Below, piece by piece: positions 33,902 through 43,555 of a DNA stretch of 64,000 nt. The stretch lies in NCBI GenBank assembly GCA_039519185.1, contig CM076847.1, forward strand, positions 80,141,100 to 80,205,099. Direction: 5' to 3'. Below the pieces are notes generated by a model, which saw nothing but the letters and a program-made list of their open reading frames with translations, was not told where the DNA came from and made no database searches. The translations under genes and the position numbers were made by a program. This DNA is from Astragalus membranaceus (lineage: Eukaryota > Streptophyta > Magnoliopsida > Fabales > Fabaceae). Every line of letters begins with the position of its first letter. Within the stretch, counting starts at the first letter, position 1.

Positions 33902-33914
33902 CACCACAAGAAAA

Positions 33915-34300
33915 ATTGGACTTTGCGGCGGGCAAAATCCGCCGCAAAAGCCAAATTTGCGGCGGATATTTGGACTTTGCGGCGGAATTTTGCCGCCGGT
34001 AGCCAGCTCGAAGCAAACGCGTTGCGGCGGATTATCCGCCGCAAGTTTGAGGCGGATTTAGTGGCGCCGCAAAATCCACCGCAACTTTGCGGCGGATAAT
34101 CCGCCGGAAGAGGGGACAAATTTTTCCCGCAAAATATCCGCCGGATAGTGCCCAATATCCGCCCCAAAGTATCCGCCGCAAAGTTCTCGTTATCCGCCGC
34201 AAAGTACCCGTTTTATTTTAAAAAAAACGAATATAATTTTTTTAAAAAAAACGTTTTATTTAAAATTCCGCCGCAAACGACACAAATCCGCCGCAAAGTA
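33915..34300. repeat. Left subterminal repeats of the CACTA element
   Basis: More than ten copies of 'ttgcggcgga' or its inverse 'tccgccgcaa'. In En/Spm such short subterminal repeats bind the TNPA protein. Confidence 0.85.
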
Positions 34301-34552
34301 CCATTTTTTTTTAAAAAAAAATTATTATTATTTTTAAAAAATAAATTTTATTTTTTAAAAAAAATCGTTTTAATTAAAAATATATATTATTTTATTAATG
34401 TTTTTAATTATTGATAAAAAAATAAAATCTAGTAACTAATTAATTTTTAATTTAAAAAAATAAAAATTGGGAAAAGCAGTAAAATATTATCACCAAAAAA
34501 ATATCCATACAATTAATAAAATATCCATACAAAAAAATAAAATAATCTAAAG

Positions 34553-35161
34553 CTACTGGGGTGCCTGCCGGTCAATGTCATCAACATTATTATAATATGT
34601 GTCATCTTGAAGTAAAGCACTGAGCGATGACATTTGGACATTAAGATCAATGTCCAACGGGGGTGACCGCTGCTGGGGGTACTGCTGGTTTGGCTGGATC
34701 AGGGGTGACTGATGTTGGGGCTGCTGGTATGGCTGGCGGGGTGACTGATGCTGCTGCTGGTATGGCTGGAATGGCGCATACTGCGGTGTATACTGCGGGG
34801 GATATTGGGGTGCATACGGCTGGGGATACTGGGGTGCATACTGCTGCTGGTAGTAATGCTGCTGTGGCGGCGGCGGGTAGGATGCTGATGAGGATGGCCT
34901 CGAGTGCTGAGACATCATCTGATCCTGCAATAACTTAAAGCGCTCCTCCATGCGCTCCTCAGCTACCCTAGCCTGCTCCCAAATCGCCTGCATTTCCCGA
35001 TCACTTCGATCCCGAAGCGCCTGCATTTCCCGATCACTTTGATCCCGAAGCGCCTGCATTTCCCGATCGCTTTGCTCCTGCCGCTCGACAATCTGACGCT
35101 GAGCCTCGCTCAGTTGCTGCGTCAATTGCCTAACATCATTTTGGTCATATATTCCATGCAC
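34553..35161 (-). pseudogene. C-terminal part of a CACTA second protein (TNPA/Ptta-like)
   Basis: This 202-codon minus-strand frame opens at an internal ATG. It contains a heptad-like stretch with four near copies of 'QSDREMQALRD' and then a long Gln/Pro/Tyr-rich tail ('YAPQYPQPYAPQYPPQYTPQ'), ending in 'DIDLNVQMSSL'. This layout is that of the C-terminus of plant 'transposase, Ptta/En/Spm' proteins, which bind the subterminal repeats. The N-terminal DNA-binding part is absent: upstream, the sequence passes directly into the TNP2 start in another frame. It is probably a fragment, or reachable only by splicing. Confidence 0.6.
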
Positions 35162-35751
35162 AACTCAGCAACATTAAATTGAGACTTAAGACCCAACAAC
35201 CGAACACACATTGATAATTTTGAGTCTGTAGATCCTTCAAATATGGGTTTATTTGTCTCACTCAAATACATGTAAAACCTTTGAGCTTCCTCATTTGGAA
35301 CTTCGTCAGCATCTGGTTCTTCAAAATCCAAATTTACTCCAACAGCGTCAGATATCATTCCCTGATAAACATCTAACGGTTGTATTCCCCATCCTTCAGA
35401 TGTCGTAGTCGCTGGATAACTACTTGATGTGTGATCTACTACTTCAACTGGAACATTAACCGCAGGAACTGCAGCTACCCCTGGCGCTCCTTCCCCGCGA
35501 CGACTCCATGTCCAATAATTTGGCCTAAACCCATTATTGTACAAATGAAGTCTAACTTCATGTTCATTTTTTATAGCTCCAAATGAACATTTCAAGCACG
35601 GACATCTAATACCGCCTTGTCGCCCAAATTCTTTATGATCAATGTACTTAGCACAAAAAATAAACTCTTCTACTCCTTCTACAAAACGTCGTTTTACACC
35701 AGTTCTTCCAGGATACAATCGATCATACATCCAACTACGATCCATTTTCAA
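35122..35751 (-). pseudogene. N-terminal part of a CACTA TNP2-type transposase
   Basis: This 209-codon frame starts 'MKMDRSWMYDRLYPGRTG'. Residues ~4-80 match the transposase-associated domain: 'DRSWMY', 'GVEEFIFCAKY', a Cys pair in 'IRCPCLKC', and 'VRLHLYNNGFRPNYWTWSRR'. It continues into 'GWGIQPLDVYQGMISDA' and stops soon after 'LLGLKSQFNVAEL', where a complete TNP2 would enter its catalytic domain. The junction with the next frame overlaps by 40 bp (35122-35161). Promoter-side sequence to its right has a (TA)n run. Not able to transpose by itself. Confidence 0.7.
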
Positions 35752-35809
35752 GAACTACGTATACTACACTACAATATAAATAAAATAAACTATCAATTAC
35801 TTCATATTT

Positions 35810-35813
<4 letters not shown>

Positions 35814-35852
<39 letters not shown>
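35814..35852. repeat. (TA)n microsatellite
   Basis: A TA run of about 38 bp just upstream of the transposase-like frame. Confidence 0.9.
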
Positions 35853-35859
<7 letters not shown>

Positions 35860-36540
35860 TACTCATTTTATTTTGATATTTCAATAAACTACCGATTACA
35901 AGCAACACAATTAATTTTTTAATCATGTTATATACTAATAATTTAAACATTATAAATAATAATTCCAAATTTAATTTTAAATTTCAATTTTTATAAGACA
36001 ATATATGTTAATAAAATTTATAAGTGAACTTAATAAATAAGTTTTTCAATATAAATTATTTTGTATTATTATTGCAAACAAAATTTGTAACAAAATTTTA
36101 CTAAAAATAGTGAAGTAAGTAATATTTTATTAATTACTTTAACAACTAACCGTAGTGAAGAGAAGGCTCTGGCTTGAAGCTTATCCTGAACTCAAGCAGA
36201 GAGGAAAAAGGAGGAACCCAAACAATACCTAAACAAAAAACAACACAATTAGTAACAAACTCATATTATTATAAAATAATTTAAAAATGAATATTAAAAA
36301 AAAAATTAAAAACTAAAACTATTAACTCATATCAAAAACATACCTTGAAGAAATTTCCCAATGAGAGCAGAAGACAATTCGTAGGGAGGAAGCGCTACAC
36401 TTCAAAAAGAGATTTAGTAGAGAAGGAGAGAATTTGGAGAGAGTAAAAGAGAAATTTTAAGAAGAGAATGAGAGGACTGTTATAAGTGTGAAGAATGAGA
36501 AGTGGGGAATGGATATATATAGGAAAACGGAGCCAACGGT
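35853..36540. other. CACTA interior, no gene seen
   Basis: AT-rich non-coding sequence, probably the 5' leader side of the minus-strand transposase gene. Confidence 0.5.
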
Positions 36541-36544
36541 CAAA

Positions 36545-36815
36545 AGGTAATATCTGCCGCAAAGACCCGTTCCGGCGGATTTTTGGTCTTTGCGGCGGAT
36601 TTTGAAATTTAATATCCGCGGGTTTTTTTAAACGGAGATTTGCGGCGGATTCTGGGTCTTTGCGCGGATAGTTCAAATTAAAATACTGCGCCTTTTTTTA
36701 AAAACACCAAAATATCCGCCGCAAAAACCCACAATCCGCCGCAAATACAAAAAATATCCGCCGCAAATACCCAATATCCGCCGCAAATACCCAAATATCC
36801 GCCGCAAATAACCAA
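36545..36815. repeat. Internal cluster of CACTA subterminal repeats
   Basis: Copies of 'tttgcggcggat' give way to the inverse 'atccgccgcaaa' within 270 bp. This lies well inside the element, 1.3 kb from the right end. Confidence 0.8.
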
Positions 36816-36829
36816 CATCAATATTCACT

Positions 36830-37010
36830 GTTTAGTTAGTGTTGCCAAGATCTTGACCGTTAATTAGTATCGACACTAATCACTATTGACTATTCAACAA
36901 TCACGCAACACTATTTAGTGTCGGCAAGATCTTGATCGTTAATTAGTGTCGACACTAATCACTATTGACTATTTAGTGTCGGCAAGATCTTGACCGTTAA
37001 TTAGTGTCGG
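36830..37010 (+). repeat. Tandem 'ttagtgtcggcaagatcttg' units
   Basis: Three units share 'ttagtgtcggcaagatcttg', 'accgttaattagtgtcg' and 'acactaatcactattgacta'. Unrelated to the GCGGCGG words around them. Confidence 0.85.
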
Positions 37011-37082
37011 ATATGTTGTTGTATTATGAGTATTATGGTTTTTTATCATTTATATATTTAATGTCTGCTACCCCTAAACAGA

Positions 37083-37672
37083 GACCTACACCATTATCTT
37101 GATACGACACTCTCTTGAGCATTGTCGGCAGCAGCTCCAATAGAGTGGCGTATGTCTCCATTTCTTTGTAAAGAAATTTCCACATTGTCGTGAACACCCC
37201 TTCATCTTTTTCGTTAAAAGTAACCCATTTATCAGCAAAAAGCTCCTCCTCATTATTTCCACCACAAGAGACATATACGTTCATCAAACGCTCGGTATCA
37301 TCCTTCAACTTAACAACCCGTCCTTGCAGTTCCTCAAACTTTCTATTTAGAGATTCAACCATATTTTCAAAATAGAAAGTTTCACAAGAAACCATCTTTT
37401 GAAAAGATGATTGAATCTCTAAATAGAAAGTTTGAGGAACTGCAAGGACGGGTTGTTAAGTTGGAGGATGATATCGAGCGTTTGATGAGCGTATATGTCT
37501 CTTGTGGTGAAAATAATGAGGAGGAGCTTTTTGCTGATAAATGAGTTACTTTTAACGAAAAAGATGAAGGGGTGTTCATGACAGTGTGGAAATTTTTTTA
37601 CAAAAAAATGGAGACATACGCCACTCTATTGGAGCCGCTACCGACAATGCTCAAGAGAGTGCCGTATTAAGA
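37083..37672. repeat. Near-perfect palindrome of 2 x ~290 bp inside the CACTA
   Basis: Left arm 37083-37375 and right arm 37400-37672 are inverted copies that differ at a limited number of positions by eye. The arms meet around 37376-37399 with almost no spacer. Read outward on the minus strand, the left arm carries a 120-codon frame ('ESLNRKFEELQGRVVKLKDD', 'VTFNEKDEGVFTTMWKFL'). The right arm has the same text interrupted by a TGA. The source protein is not recognised. Confidence 0.85.
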
Positions 37673-37779
37673 GAGTGCCGTATCAAGAGAATGAGAGTAT
37701 TGGTAGAGGTGTGAAAAAGAAGAAGGGGAGAAGGGGTTTATATAGGAGAAACGAAGTCAAACGGTCAAAAGGCAAGATC

Positions 37780-38120
37780 CGCCGGAAACAGCAGTTACCG
37801 GCGGATTTATGGGATTTGCGGCGGAATAGGGGATTTTCGGCGGACGGAGGTGAATTTGCGGCGGTTTATGAAATTCAAAATTGGCAAATATCCGCCGGAA
37901 ATAACCTTACCGGTGGATTGTTAAAATCTCGTAAAAAAAATAAATTTTTGTAATCCCAAATCCGCCGCAAAACCCGATAAATCCGCCGCAAAAGCCAAGT
38001 CGAATATTAATCCGCCGCAAACGTCAATTATTCCGCCGGTAACTTTGCGGCGGATAAAATCCGCCGGAAATGCCTAGAATCCGCCGGAATATTTGCGGCG
38101 GATCCATATCCGCCGGAAAC
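37780..38120. repeat. Right subterminal repeats of the CACTA element
   Basis: Many 'ttgcggcgg' and 'tccgccgcaa' or 'tccgccggaa' words, matching the left cluster. Confidence 0.85.
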
Positions 38121-38153
38121 TCCTGGCTGGAAAAATCAATTATTCTTGTAGTG

Positions 38154-39173
38154 AAAGCCACTCAAATCATCAATAAGGAGGGGTAACAACCAAAATGAAC
38201 ATAAAGCTATGTGGCCCAACTCCAACACATAAATAATTAAATGGGCCATGAGGAAAAGAGGATAAAGCCCTTATTAAAATTAGATCCAAACCTACCTTGG
38301 AGAGAAAGAAAAAGAATTAAAAAGAAAAGAGAGACGGAACGCGGACGGGACAGACGTTGACGCAACAGTAGCGCCGGCTTGGAGAGAGGGAGTTTTGGGT
38401 ACCCGTTCTTGACACTGTGAGAGAGCTCTGGAGCAGAAAAATGAGACTAAATTTTCAGGATCAGAAATTTCTCTATTCCGGGTTATTTTCATCTCTGTAA
38501 TTTATGACTCCTAATTTTATTTTATTGTTCTCGAACACTATGGATAGCTAAATCCTCATCTAGGGTGTTAGGTGGATCTTGCATGTTTAGAGACCTTTTT
38601 ATGTTCTAATTTCTGGTTTGAATTCCTGTTTTTGTTTTAATTAATATTGTCCTATTGTTTTTATCACATGATTAGGATTAGCTACCATTTGCATGTTTAT
38701 AATCAATTAGTTGATCAGCGACCGTACTGCAATTAGTTGGTGGACCTATAGGATAATTGGGGCTATAATTAGAGCATGACCAAACCATAATTTAGTCTTC
38801 CAATCATTCAACCTTTTTCCTCTTTATGCTTTTCCTGAATTTAAATTCTTGCATGACCAAACGAGGGTTAATTTAGGAAAAATAATATTAATCGCGAATG
38901 ACCAAATGGATTAATAGTTTTAGTAAAGGGATTGGTAATTAAGTAAAATAAGGGAATTAGACATCGGGGGGAATCGAAGCTTGCAAGTGAAACCGTGACC
39001 CTAGACCTCTCTTCATTTATTAAATTTAGTATTTTAATTATTGTTATTTATTTCTTTTTTATTTTGTTCCATTACAATTCAAATATTTGTTCATCTAAAT
39101 AATAAATAATCTCGATTAGTTTGGTACTTGCTAATTAATCCCTGTGGACACGATATCTTTTATACTACTTCTG
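38154..39173 (+). repeat. 3' LTR, second part, truncated
   Basis: Continues the LTR after the CACTA insert. Compared with the 5' LTR it has several substitutions and a deletion near 38956, and it loses the last ~50 bp after 'tactacttctg'. Confidence 0.85.
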
Positions 39174-40028
39174 AAGATAATGATCTTTTAAAGTTGTATG
39201 TGAATGATATTGAATTTCTGAAAATACTGCATAAATCAGAATCTTTTTGAGTCTTTTAGTTTTTTTATGTATATAATTATATGATTAGCAAAATATGTAT
39301 GAATTTTCTTCTACTCATATTAAGTTTAATTTACAAAAAAAAAATTCAACTAAGGATTTTGAATGAATCCGTATAAAAGTGTTTCTTTTGTATGTATGAG
39401 CAATTGATGGTATTAAGTAGTGTTCTATAAGACCAGGGTGTTAAAATATAGGAATGACAAATCACGTTGGTCTGCTGCTCTGTAGCAAGCCCTCCACCGC
39501 TAATGAGTGGTGACTTAAGAAGTTCTGCCACCCCCACTTCACCGCGGGTTGATGAGGTAGCCCACAAATAAGATAAATAATTACAAAAAATAATTGAGAA
39601 AAGCTATTTGGGTTTAAAAATGGTGGGTTGATGGGAGGGTCTGCTCAAGCCTGCTCTTAACTCAACAAAAATAGTTGAAGGACCTGCCACAATTCCCCAA
39701 AAATATTTCCTAAAGTTTTATAAATAGTTTATTAATAAATATTTTAAAATTTGGGTGTAATTTTAAAAATACTAGTGCAAATTCAAAATTTCAGGAGTTA
39801 AAAAAATTATATAGAAATACTAATACATATTTTTTATTTTCAAGGGATTCAATTGAACCTCCCCGAACCCTACATAGGTCTAGTAGAACTTGCAAAGCTG
39901 ACGTTGTAAAGCTGGAATTTTCTCTATATTTATTTGAATTTGAATCTAAGGTTTCTACTTATGTATTTCTACTTATGTAGGTGAGTTTAGTGTTCGTCAC
40001 TCTCTGTGCAAACAAAATGAATGGACTA
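39174..40028. other. No gene seen
   Basis: AT-rich sequence between the truncated LTR and the Mutator-like element. 39440-39560 is less AT-rich and has a short ORF without known content. Confidence 0.5.
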
Positions 40029-40199
40029 TAGATAGTAGGCTTAAATAGTTATTACCCCCCTGTAAATATAGTCATTATCCAGTTACCCCTGCAAAAAAAA
40101 GACTTAAAAAACACCTTATAAAATGTAATGTTATCCGGTTACCCCCCTACTGTTAACTTTTCTGTTAAAAATGTAAAATGTAACATTATCCAGTTACCC

Positions 40200-40345
40200 C
40201 CTGCCACGTGTCACCATATTATTGGGCCTCTGTGACACGTGGCACTGACATGCCACGTCAGCATCCTATGTCACCACTGCCACGTGGCACTGACATGTGC
40301 CACGTCAGCAACCAATGAGTGGCTGCCAGGTGGCACCTCACATGG
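40200..40345. promoter_or_regulatory. Cluster of CACGTG/ACGT (G-box-like) motifs in the left arm
   Basis: At least four 'cacgtg' cores and several 'ccacgtc' words occur within about 140 bp, mirrored in the right arm at 41355-41500. G-box and ABRE factors (bZIP, bHLH) bind such cores. Function here is only inferred. Confidence 0.4.
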
Positions 40346-40395
40346 CAATGAAGAGAATAGTGTGTTACTAAAAAAAAATAGATTTTGGCACAATT

Positions 40396-40452
40396 GGGGA
40401 ATGAACCCACGACCTCAACATGAAACTTACTCTCAATTACCACTACACCACA
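40396..40452 (-). promoter_or_regulatory. tRNA-like pol III box A and box B in the left arm
   Basis: On the minus strand 'tggtgtagtggtaattgag' resembles box A and, about 25 bp on, 'gggttcattcccc' resembles box B. A run of T at 40371-40378 on the plus strand reads as A on this strand. The right arm holds a weaker copy on the plus strand ('tggcctagtggtaattgg' at 41244-41261, 'gagttcaacacc' at 41286-41297). It suggests a tRNA or SINE sequence captured by the element. Confidence 0.5.
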
Positions 40453-40692
40453 ACATAATCTGTGTATTTTAACGCAACTACCAATATATATTACATTAAT
40501 TAACTCTTCTTCAAATCTTCATCTTCTTCCTAAAACAAAACCCAGAAAACGAAAATCATCAGAGATGCCAAACGAAAATTGAAACTAACGAAAATCATGA
40601 AAACGAAAATTGAAACAAACGAAAATCATGAAAATCATCACAGATGCCAAACGAAAATTGAAACAAACAATTTGAAAATCATCATAGATGCC

Positions 40693-40855
40693 AAGGAGAG
40701 GAAAACCGAAATCGAATGAGAAGGAAAAGGATTTTGTTTCAGATCTGGATTAAGAGGACATAAACAAGATTGAAGGAGAGAAAAACCGAAATCGAAATTG
40801 AAGGAAAATGATTTCGTTTCAGATCTGGAAGGAGAGGACATAAACGAGATTGAAG
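40693..40855 (+). repeat. Direct repeat of about 80 bp inside the Mutator-like element
   Basis: Two consecutive copies contain 'ggagaggaaaaccgaaatcg', 'tttcagatctgga' and 'gaggacataaac'. The preceding 40547-40680 repeats 'gatgccaaacgaaaattgaa'. Confidence 0.8.
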
Positions 40856-41758
40856 ATCTGGATTTCATTTGTTTCAGTTCATTTTTTTCGTTTTGATTTC
40901 GTTTTTACAGATTTCATTTTGTTTTGATTTCAGATTCTGGGTTTTGTTTCAGGAAGAAGATGAAGATTTGAAGAAGAAGAGTTAATTAATGGCAAGAGAT
41001 TCATACAAGAATTGGAAACCCACAGAAACGATGAATAACCCTTACAATCTTACAATCTTTTAGTTCATGAATAACCCATAAACAATGTTCCAGAAAACGA
41101 TTTCGTTTTGGAGGTGAAAGGGATGAAATTTATTATCTGGAAAACAAAAAAGAATGGACGAAGAAGATGATAACAATTTTGAAGGAAGATGTGTTTTATG
41201 TAATATATATTGGTAGTTGTGTTTAAAAACACAAATCATGTTGTGGCCTAGTGGTAATTGGACGCCCCAACCACCACCAACTCACGAGTTCAACACCCAT
41301 CTCCCTACAAAACATTTATTTTTTAGTAACAAGGGTGCCTCCACTTGCCAAGTCAGTGCCACGTGGCAGCCATCCATTGGTTGCTGACGTGGCACATGTC
41401 AGTGCCACGTGGCCCAGGTGACATAGATGTTGACGTGGCATGTCAGTGCCACGTGTCACAGAGGCCCAATAATATGGTGACACGTGGCACTGACGTCAGG
41501 GGGGTAACTGGATAAAGTTACATTTTACATTTTTTTAACAGAAAAGTTAACAGCAGGGGGGTAACTGGATAACGTAACATTTTACAAGGTGTTTTTTAAA
41601 CCTTTTTTTTGTAGGGGGGTAACTAGATAATGAGGATATTTGCAGGGGGGTAATAACTATTTAAGCCTAGATAGTAATAAATGGACTATAGATAGTAATA
41701 AGTAGGAAAATAAATGGACTATAGTTATTTTTCTACTTTTTTTTTGACCAAAACAAGC

Positions 41759-42985
41759 TTATGTCATTTCAATATCAATAATGTTTGTTACACACAAATG
41801 AGCAATATAATGAGAAAAGGAGCTAGCATAGAGTCTTGATGCCCTTGCAAGAGTATGAGCAACAAGATTGGCTTGCCTCCTAACATAGCTAATCCTATAG
41901 CTTGAATATTGAGAAATAAACTTGATACAATGGGAAATAATAACACCAAAATCAGAGTTGTTGGACGACGCTTTATTCACCGCATTAGTCACTGAAATAC
42001 AATCTGTCTCAATGACTACTGCTTCCAAGCCTAAGTCCATCAACCAATTCAATGCTTGCCATAACCCCATTGCTTCCGCTTCTTGAGGTTCCGGAGTGCC
42101 TTCAAACCACATAGTCTTCCCCTCCATGAAGCTACCATTCTCATCTCGAATACACATACCAATACCATACTTGTTTTCGAAATCAAATAGCGCCGCATCA
42201 ATATTGCATTTGAGAGTACCTGTTGCCGGTTTCTTCCATGTCATTTGAACACCATCGGTTTGAGGGACAGTTGCACTACGTGTTGGCTGATTTCTCCTCG
42301 CAATTTCCCACGCATGTAGCTGGTCATTTGCAATTTGAAGAGCCACCGTAGCTGGTCTATCAATGCCCTCCCATATTTTGTCATTCCTTTTCTTCCACAT
42401 CGCCCAAATAGCCATTGCAAAAGTCTTTTGTTGTGCAATAGATAGTTCATCCAGCAACTGAAAAAGACAAGTTGAGAGACCAACATTCTGCTGCATACAC
42501 CGATGGACAACAGCAGCAAAACCTGTTGCTTGCCACACCTGTAAGGCCTGTGAGCATTGAAAAAACAAATGCAAATCAGATTCAGGACCATTATTACATA
42601 AAGAGCACTCTTCATCACAAGGCACATGACGTTTAGACAAGTTGCATCTAGTTGGTAAACACCCCCGCGCTAATCGCCAAAGCAAAATCTTAGCACGTGG
42701 AGGTATTTTTAGACGCCAAATCTGCATCCAATTACCCGGCACACGGAGATAAGAACTATCAATAAAGTCCTCCATTATCCCAAAATAAGCGGATCTAACC
42801 GAATACACTCCATTACGACTTCTCCACCACACAATCTTATCCTCCTCTTCCAAATTATGGAGAGCCATCTTCTTGATAAGTGTCGCTTCATGGCTATTAA
42901 AGAGAGAATCAACCACCATGTCATTCCAACCATCCTTTGTATCTTTCCAAAGATCAACCACTTTGAGGTCCTCCATTCCCCCCAC
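41759..42985 (-). CDS. LINE C-terminal region: zf-RVT and RNase H (remnant ORF)
   Basis: An open frame of 408 codons. Residues ~50-150 form the zinc-binding reverse-transcriptase domain ('GVYSVRSAY', 'IPPRAKILLWRLARGCLPTR', 'CSLCNNGPESDLHLFFQC'). Residues ~255-385 form an RNase H domain with its acidic residues in 'KCNIDAALFD', 'EPQEAEAMGLWQAL' and 'VVIETDCISV', and a C-terminal 'RRQANLVAHTLAR'. The first methionine is not a native start, since this is the tail of ORF2. It is the best preserved part of the element, consistent with it being copied first. Confidence 0.8.
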   Translation of the reverse strand: MGGMEDLKVVDLWKDTKDGWNDMVVDSLFNSHEATLIKKMALHNLEEEDKIVWWRSRNGVYSVRSAYFGIMEDFIDSSYLRVPGNWMQIWRLKIPPRAKILLWRLARGCLPTRCNLSKRHVPCDEECSLCNNGPESDLHLFFQCSQALQVWQATGFAAVVHRCMQQNVGLSTCLFQLLDELSIAQQKTFAMAIWAMWKKRNDKIWEGIDRPATVALQIANDQLHAWEIARRNQPTRSATVPQTDGVQMTWKKPATGTLKCNIDAALFDFENKYGIGMCIRDENGSFMEGKTMWFEGTPEPQEAEAMGLWQALNWLMDLGLEAVVIETDCISVTNAVNKASSNNSDFGVIISHCIKFISQYSSYRISYVRRQANLVAHTLARASRLYASSFSHYIAHLCVTNIIDIEMT

Positions 42986-43069
42986 AATAGGAGAACGTAT
43001 AAAAGCGTCTTTCCTACCTTTGAGCCACGGGTCCTTCCACGCCGAAACATTACTACCATTACCTAACCT

Positions 43070-43555
43070 CTATCTTGCTCCCAAATTAACCACCACCCGG
43101 GAAGAATAGATACTACGCCATATATAGCTGGGGTTATGGCCCAAGCGGGCCCCCATAAGATCACTATCCGAAAAATATTTGGCTTTGAAGACACGACCAA
43201 CTATAGTATCCGCGTGGGTCAGAATTTTCCACGCTTGCTTCCCTAGCAAAGCTAAATTGAAACCATGGAAGTGGCGGAATCCCATACCTCCGTGTTCTTT
43301 CCTCATGGTAAGTTTTTCCCAATTCAACCAATGAATGCCCTTCCTTGAATTTTGATTGCTTCCCCACCAAAATGAATTGGTCATCCTCTCAAGTTCCTCC
43401 CCTAAAGTGGTTGGAAGCATTAAAGTACTCATGCAATAGGTAGGGATAGCCTGAGCCACAGACTTCACTAAAACTTCCCTGCCAGCTTTAGATAAATGCT
43501 TGCCTGACCACTGCTGAATTCTCTTCCACATTCTGTCTCTCAAATATCCAAACAT
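43070..43555 (-). pseudogene. LINE post-RT segment
   Basis: This 161-codon stretch has 'QWSGKHLSKAGREVLVKSVA', 'IPTYCMSTLMLP', 'FWWGSNQNSRKGIHWLNWEK' and 'GGMGFRHFHGFNLALLGKQA', the usual region between RT and the zinc-finger domain in plant LINEs. It is out of frame with both neighbours. Confidence 0.85.

Larger units (their letters stand above)
33902..38153 (-). mobile_element. CACTA (En/Spm) transposon, internally deleted
   Basis: The ends are 'caccacaagaaaaattgg' on the left and, inverted, 'cactacaagaataattga' on the right, the standard CACTA terminus. A 3-bp 'aaa' duplication flanks it (33899-33901, 38154-38156), and removing the 4252-bp insert gives the LTR sequence seen at 29723-30923. 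Subterminal regions are filled with 'tttgcggcggat' words in both orientations. Coding remnants on the minus strand combine the start of a TNP2-type transposase with the end of a second transposon protein. The catalytic transposase domain is missing, so it is non-autonomous. Confidence 0.9.
29723..39173 (+). mobile_element. Non-autonomous Ty3/gypsy element (Athila-like), 3' LTR split by CACTA
   Basis: LTRs begin 'tgataaactccaaattag' at 29723 and 33770. The primer-binding site 'tggcgccgttgtcgggga' at 30930-30947 is the usual one of Athila and related gypsy elements. A purine-rich tract 'tttgggggaa' precedes the 3' LTR. Only one ORF of 358 codons lies between the LTRs, with no reverse transcriptase, integrase or RNase H, so it must use proteins from another element. 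A CACTA transposon at 33902-38153 interrupts the 3' LTR. Its last roughly 50 bp are missing at 39173, so the target duplication cannot be tested. Confidence 0.85.
40038..41667. mobile_element. Mutator-like element with long inverted arms, non-autonomous
   Basis: The ends are 'ggcttaaatagttattaccc' and its inverse. Perfect 9-bp target duplications 'tagatagta' flank it (40029-40037 and 41668-41676), the hallmark of the Mutator superfamily. Inverted arms reach about 40496 and 41199, roughly 460 bp each, with a second inner inverted pair (about 40497-40555 and 40930-40988). No transposase frame is present. The arms carry dense 'cacgtgg'/'ccacgtc' motifs and a tRNA-like promoter pair. Confidence 0.92.

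Noticed and set aside
34663..34938. Ala/Gly-rich plus-strand ORF opposite the CACTA tail
   Set aside because: Shadow of the Gln/Pro-rich repeat coding on the minus strand.
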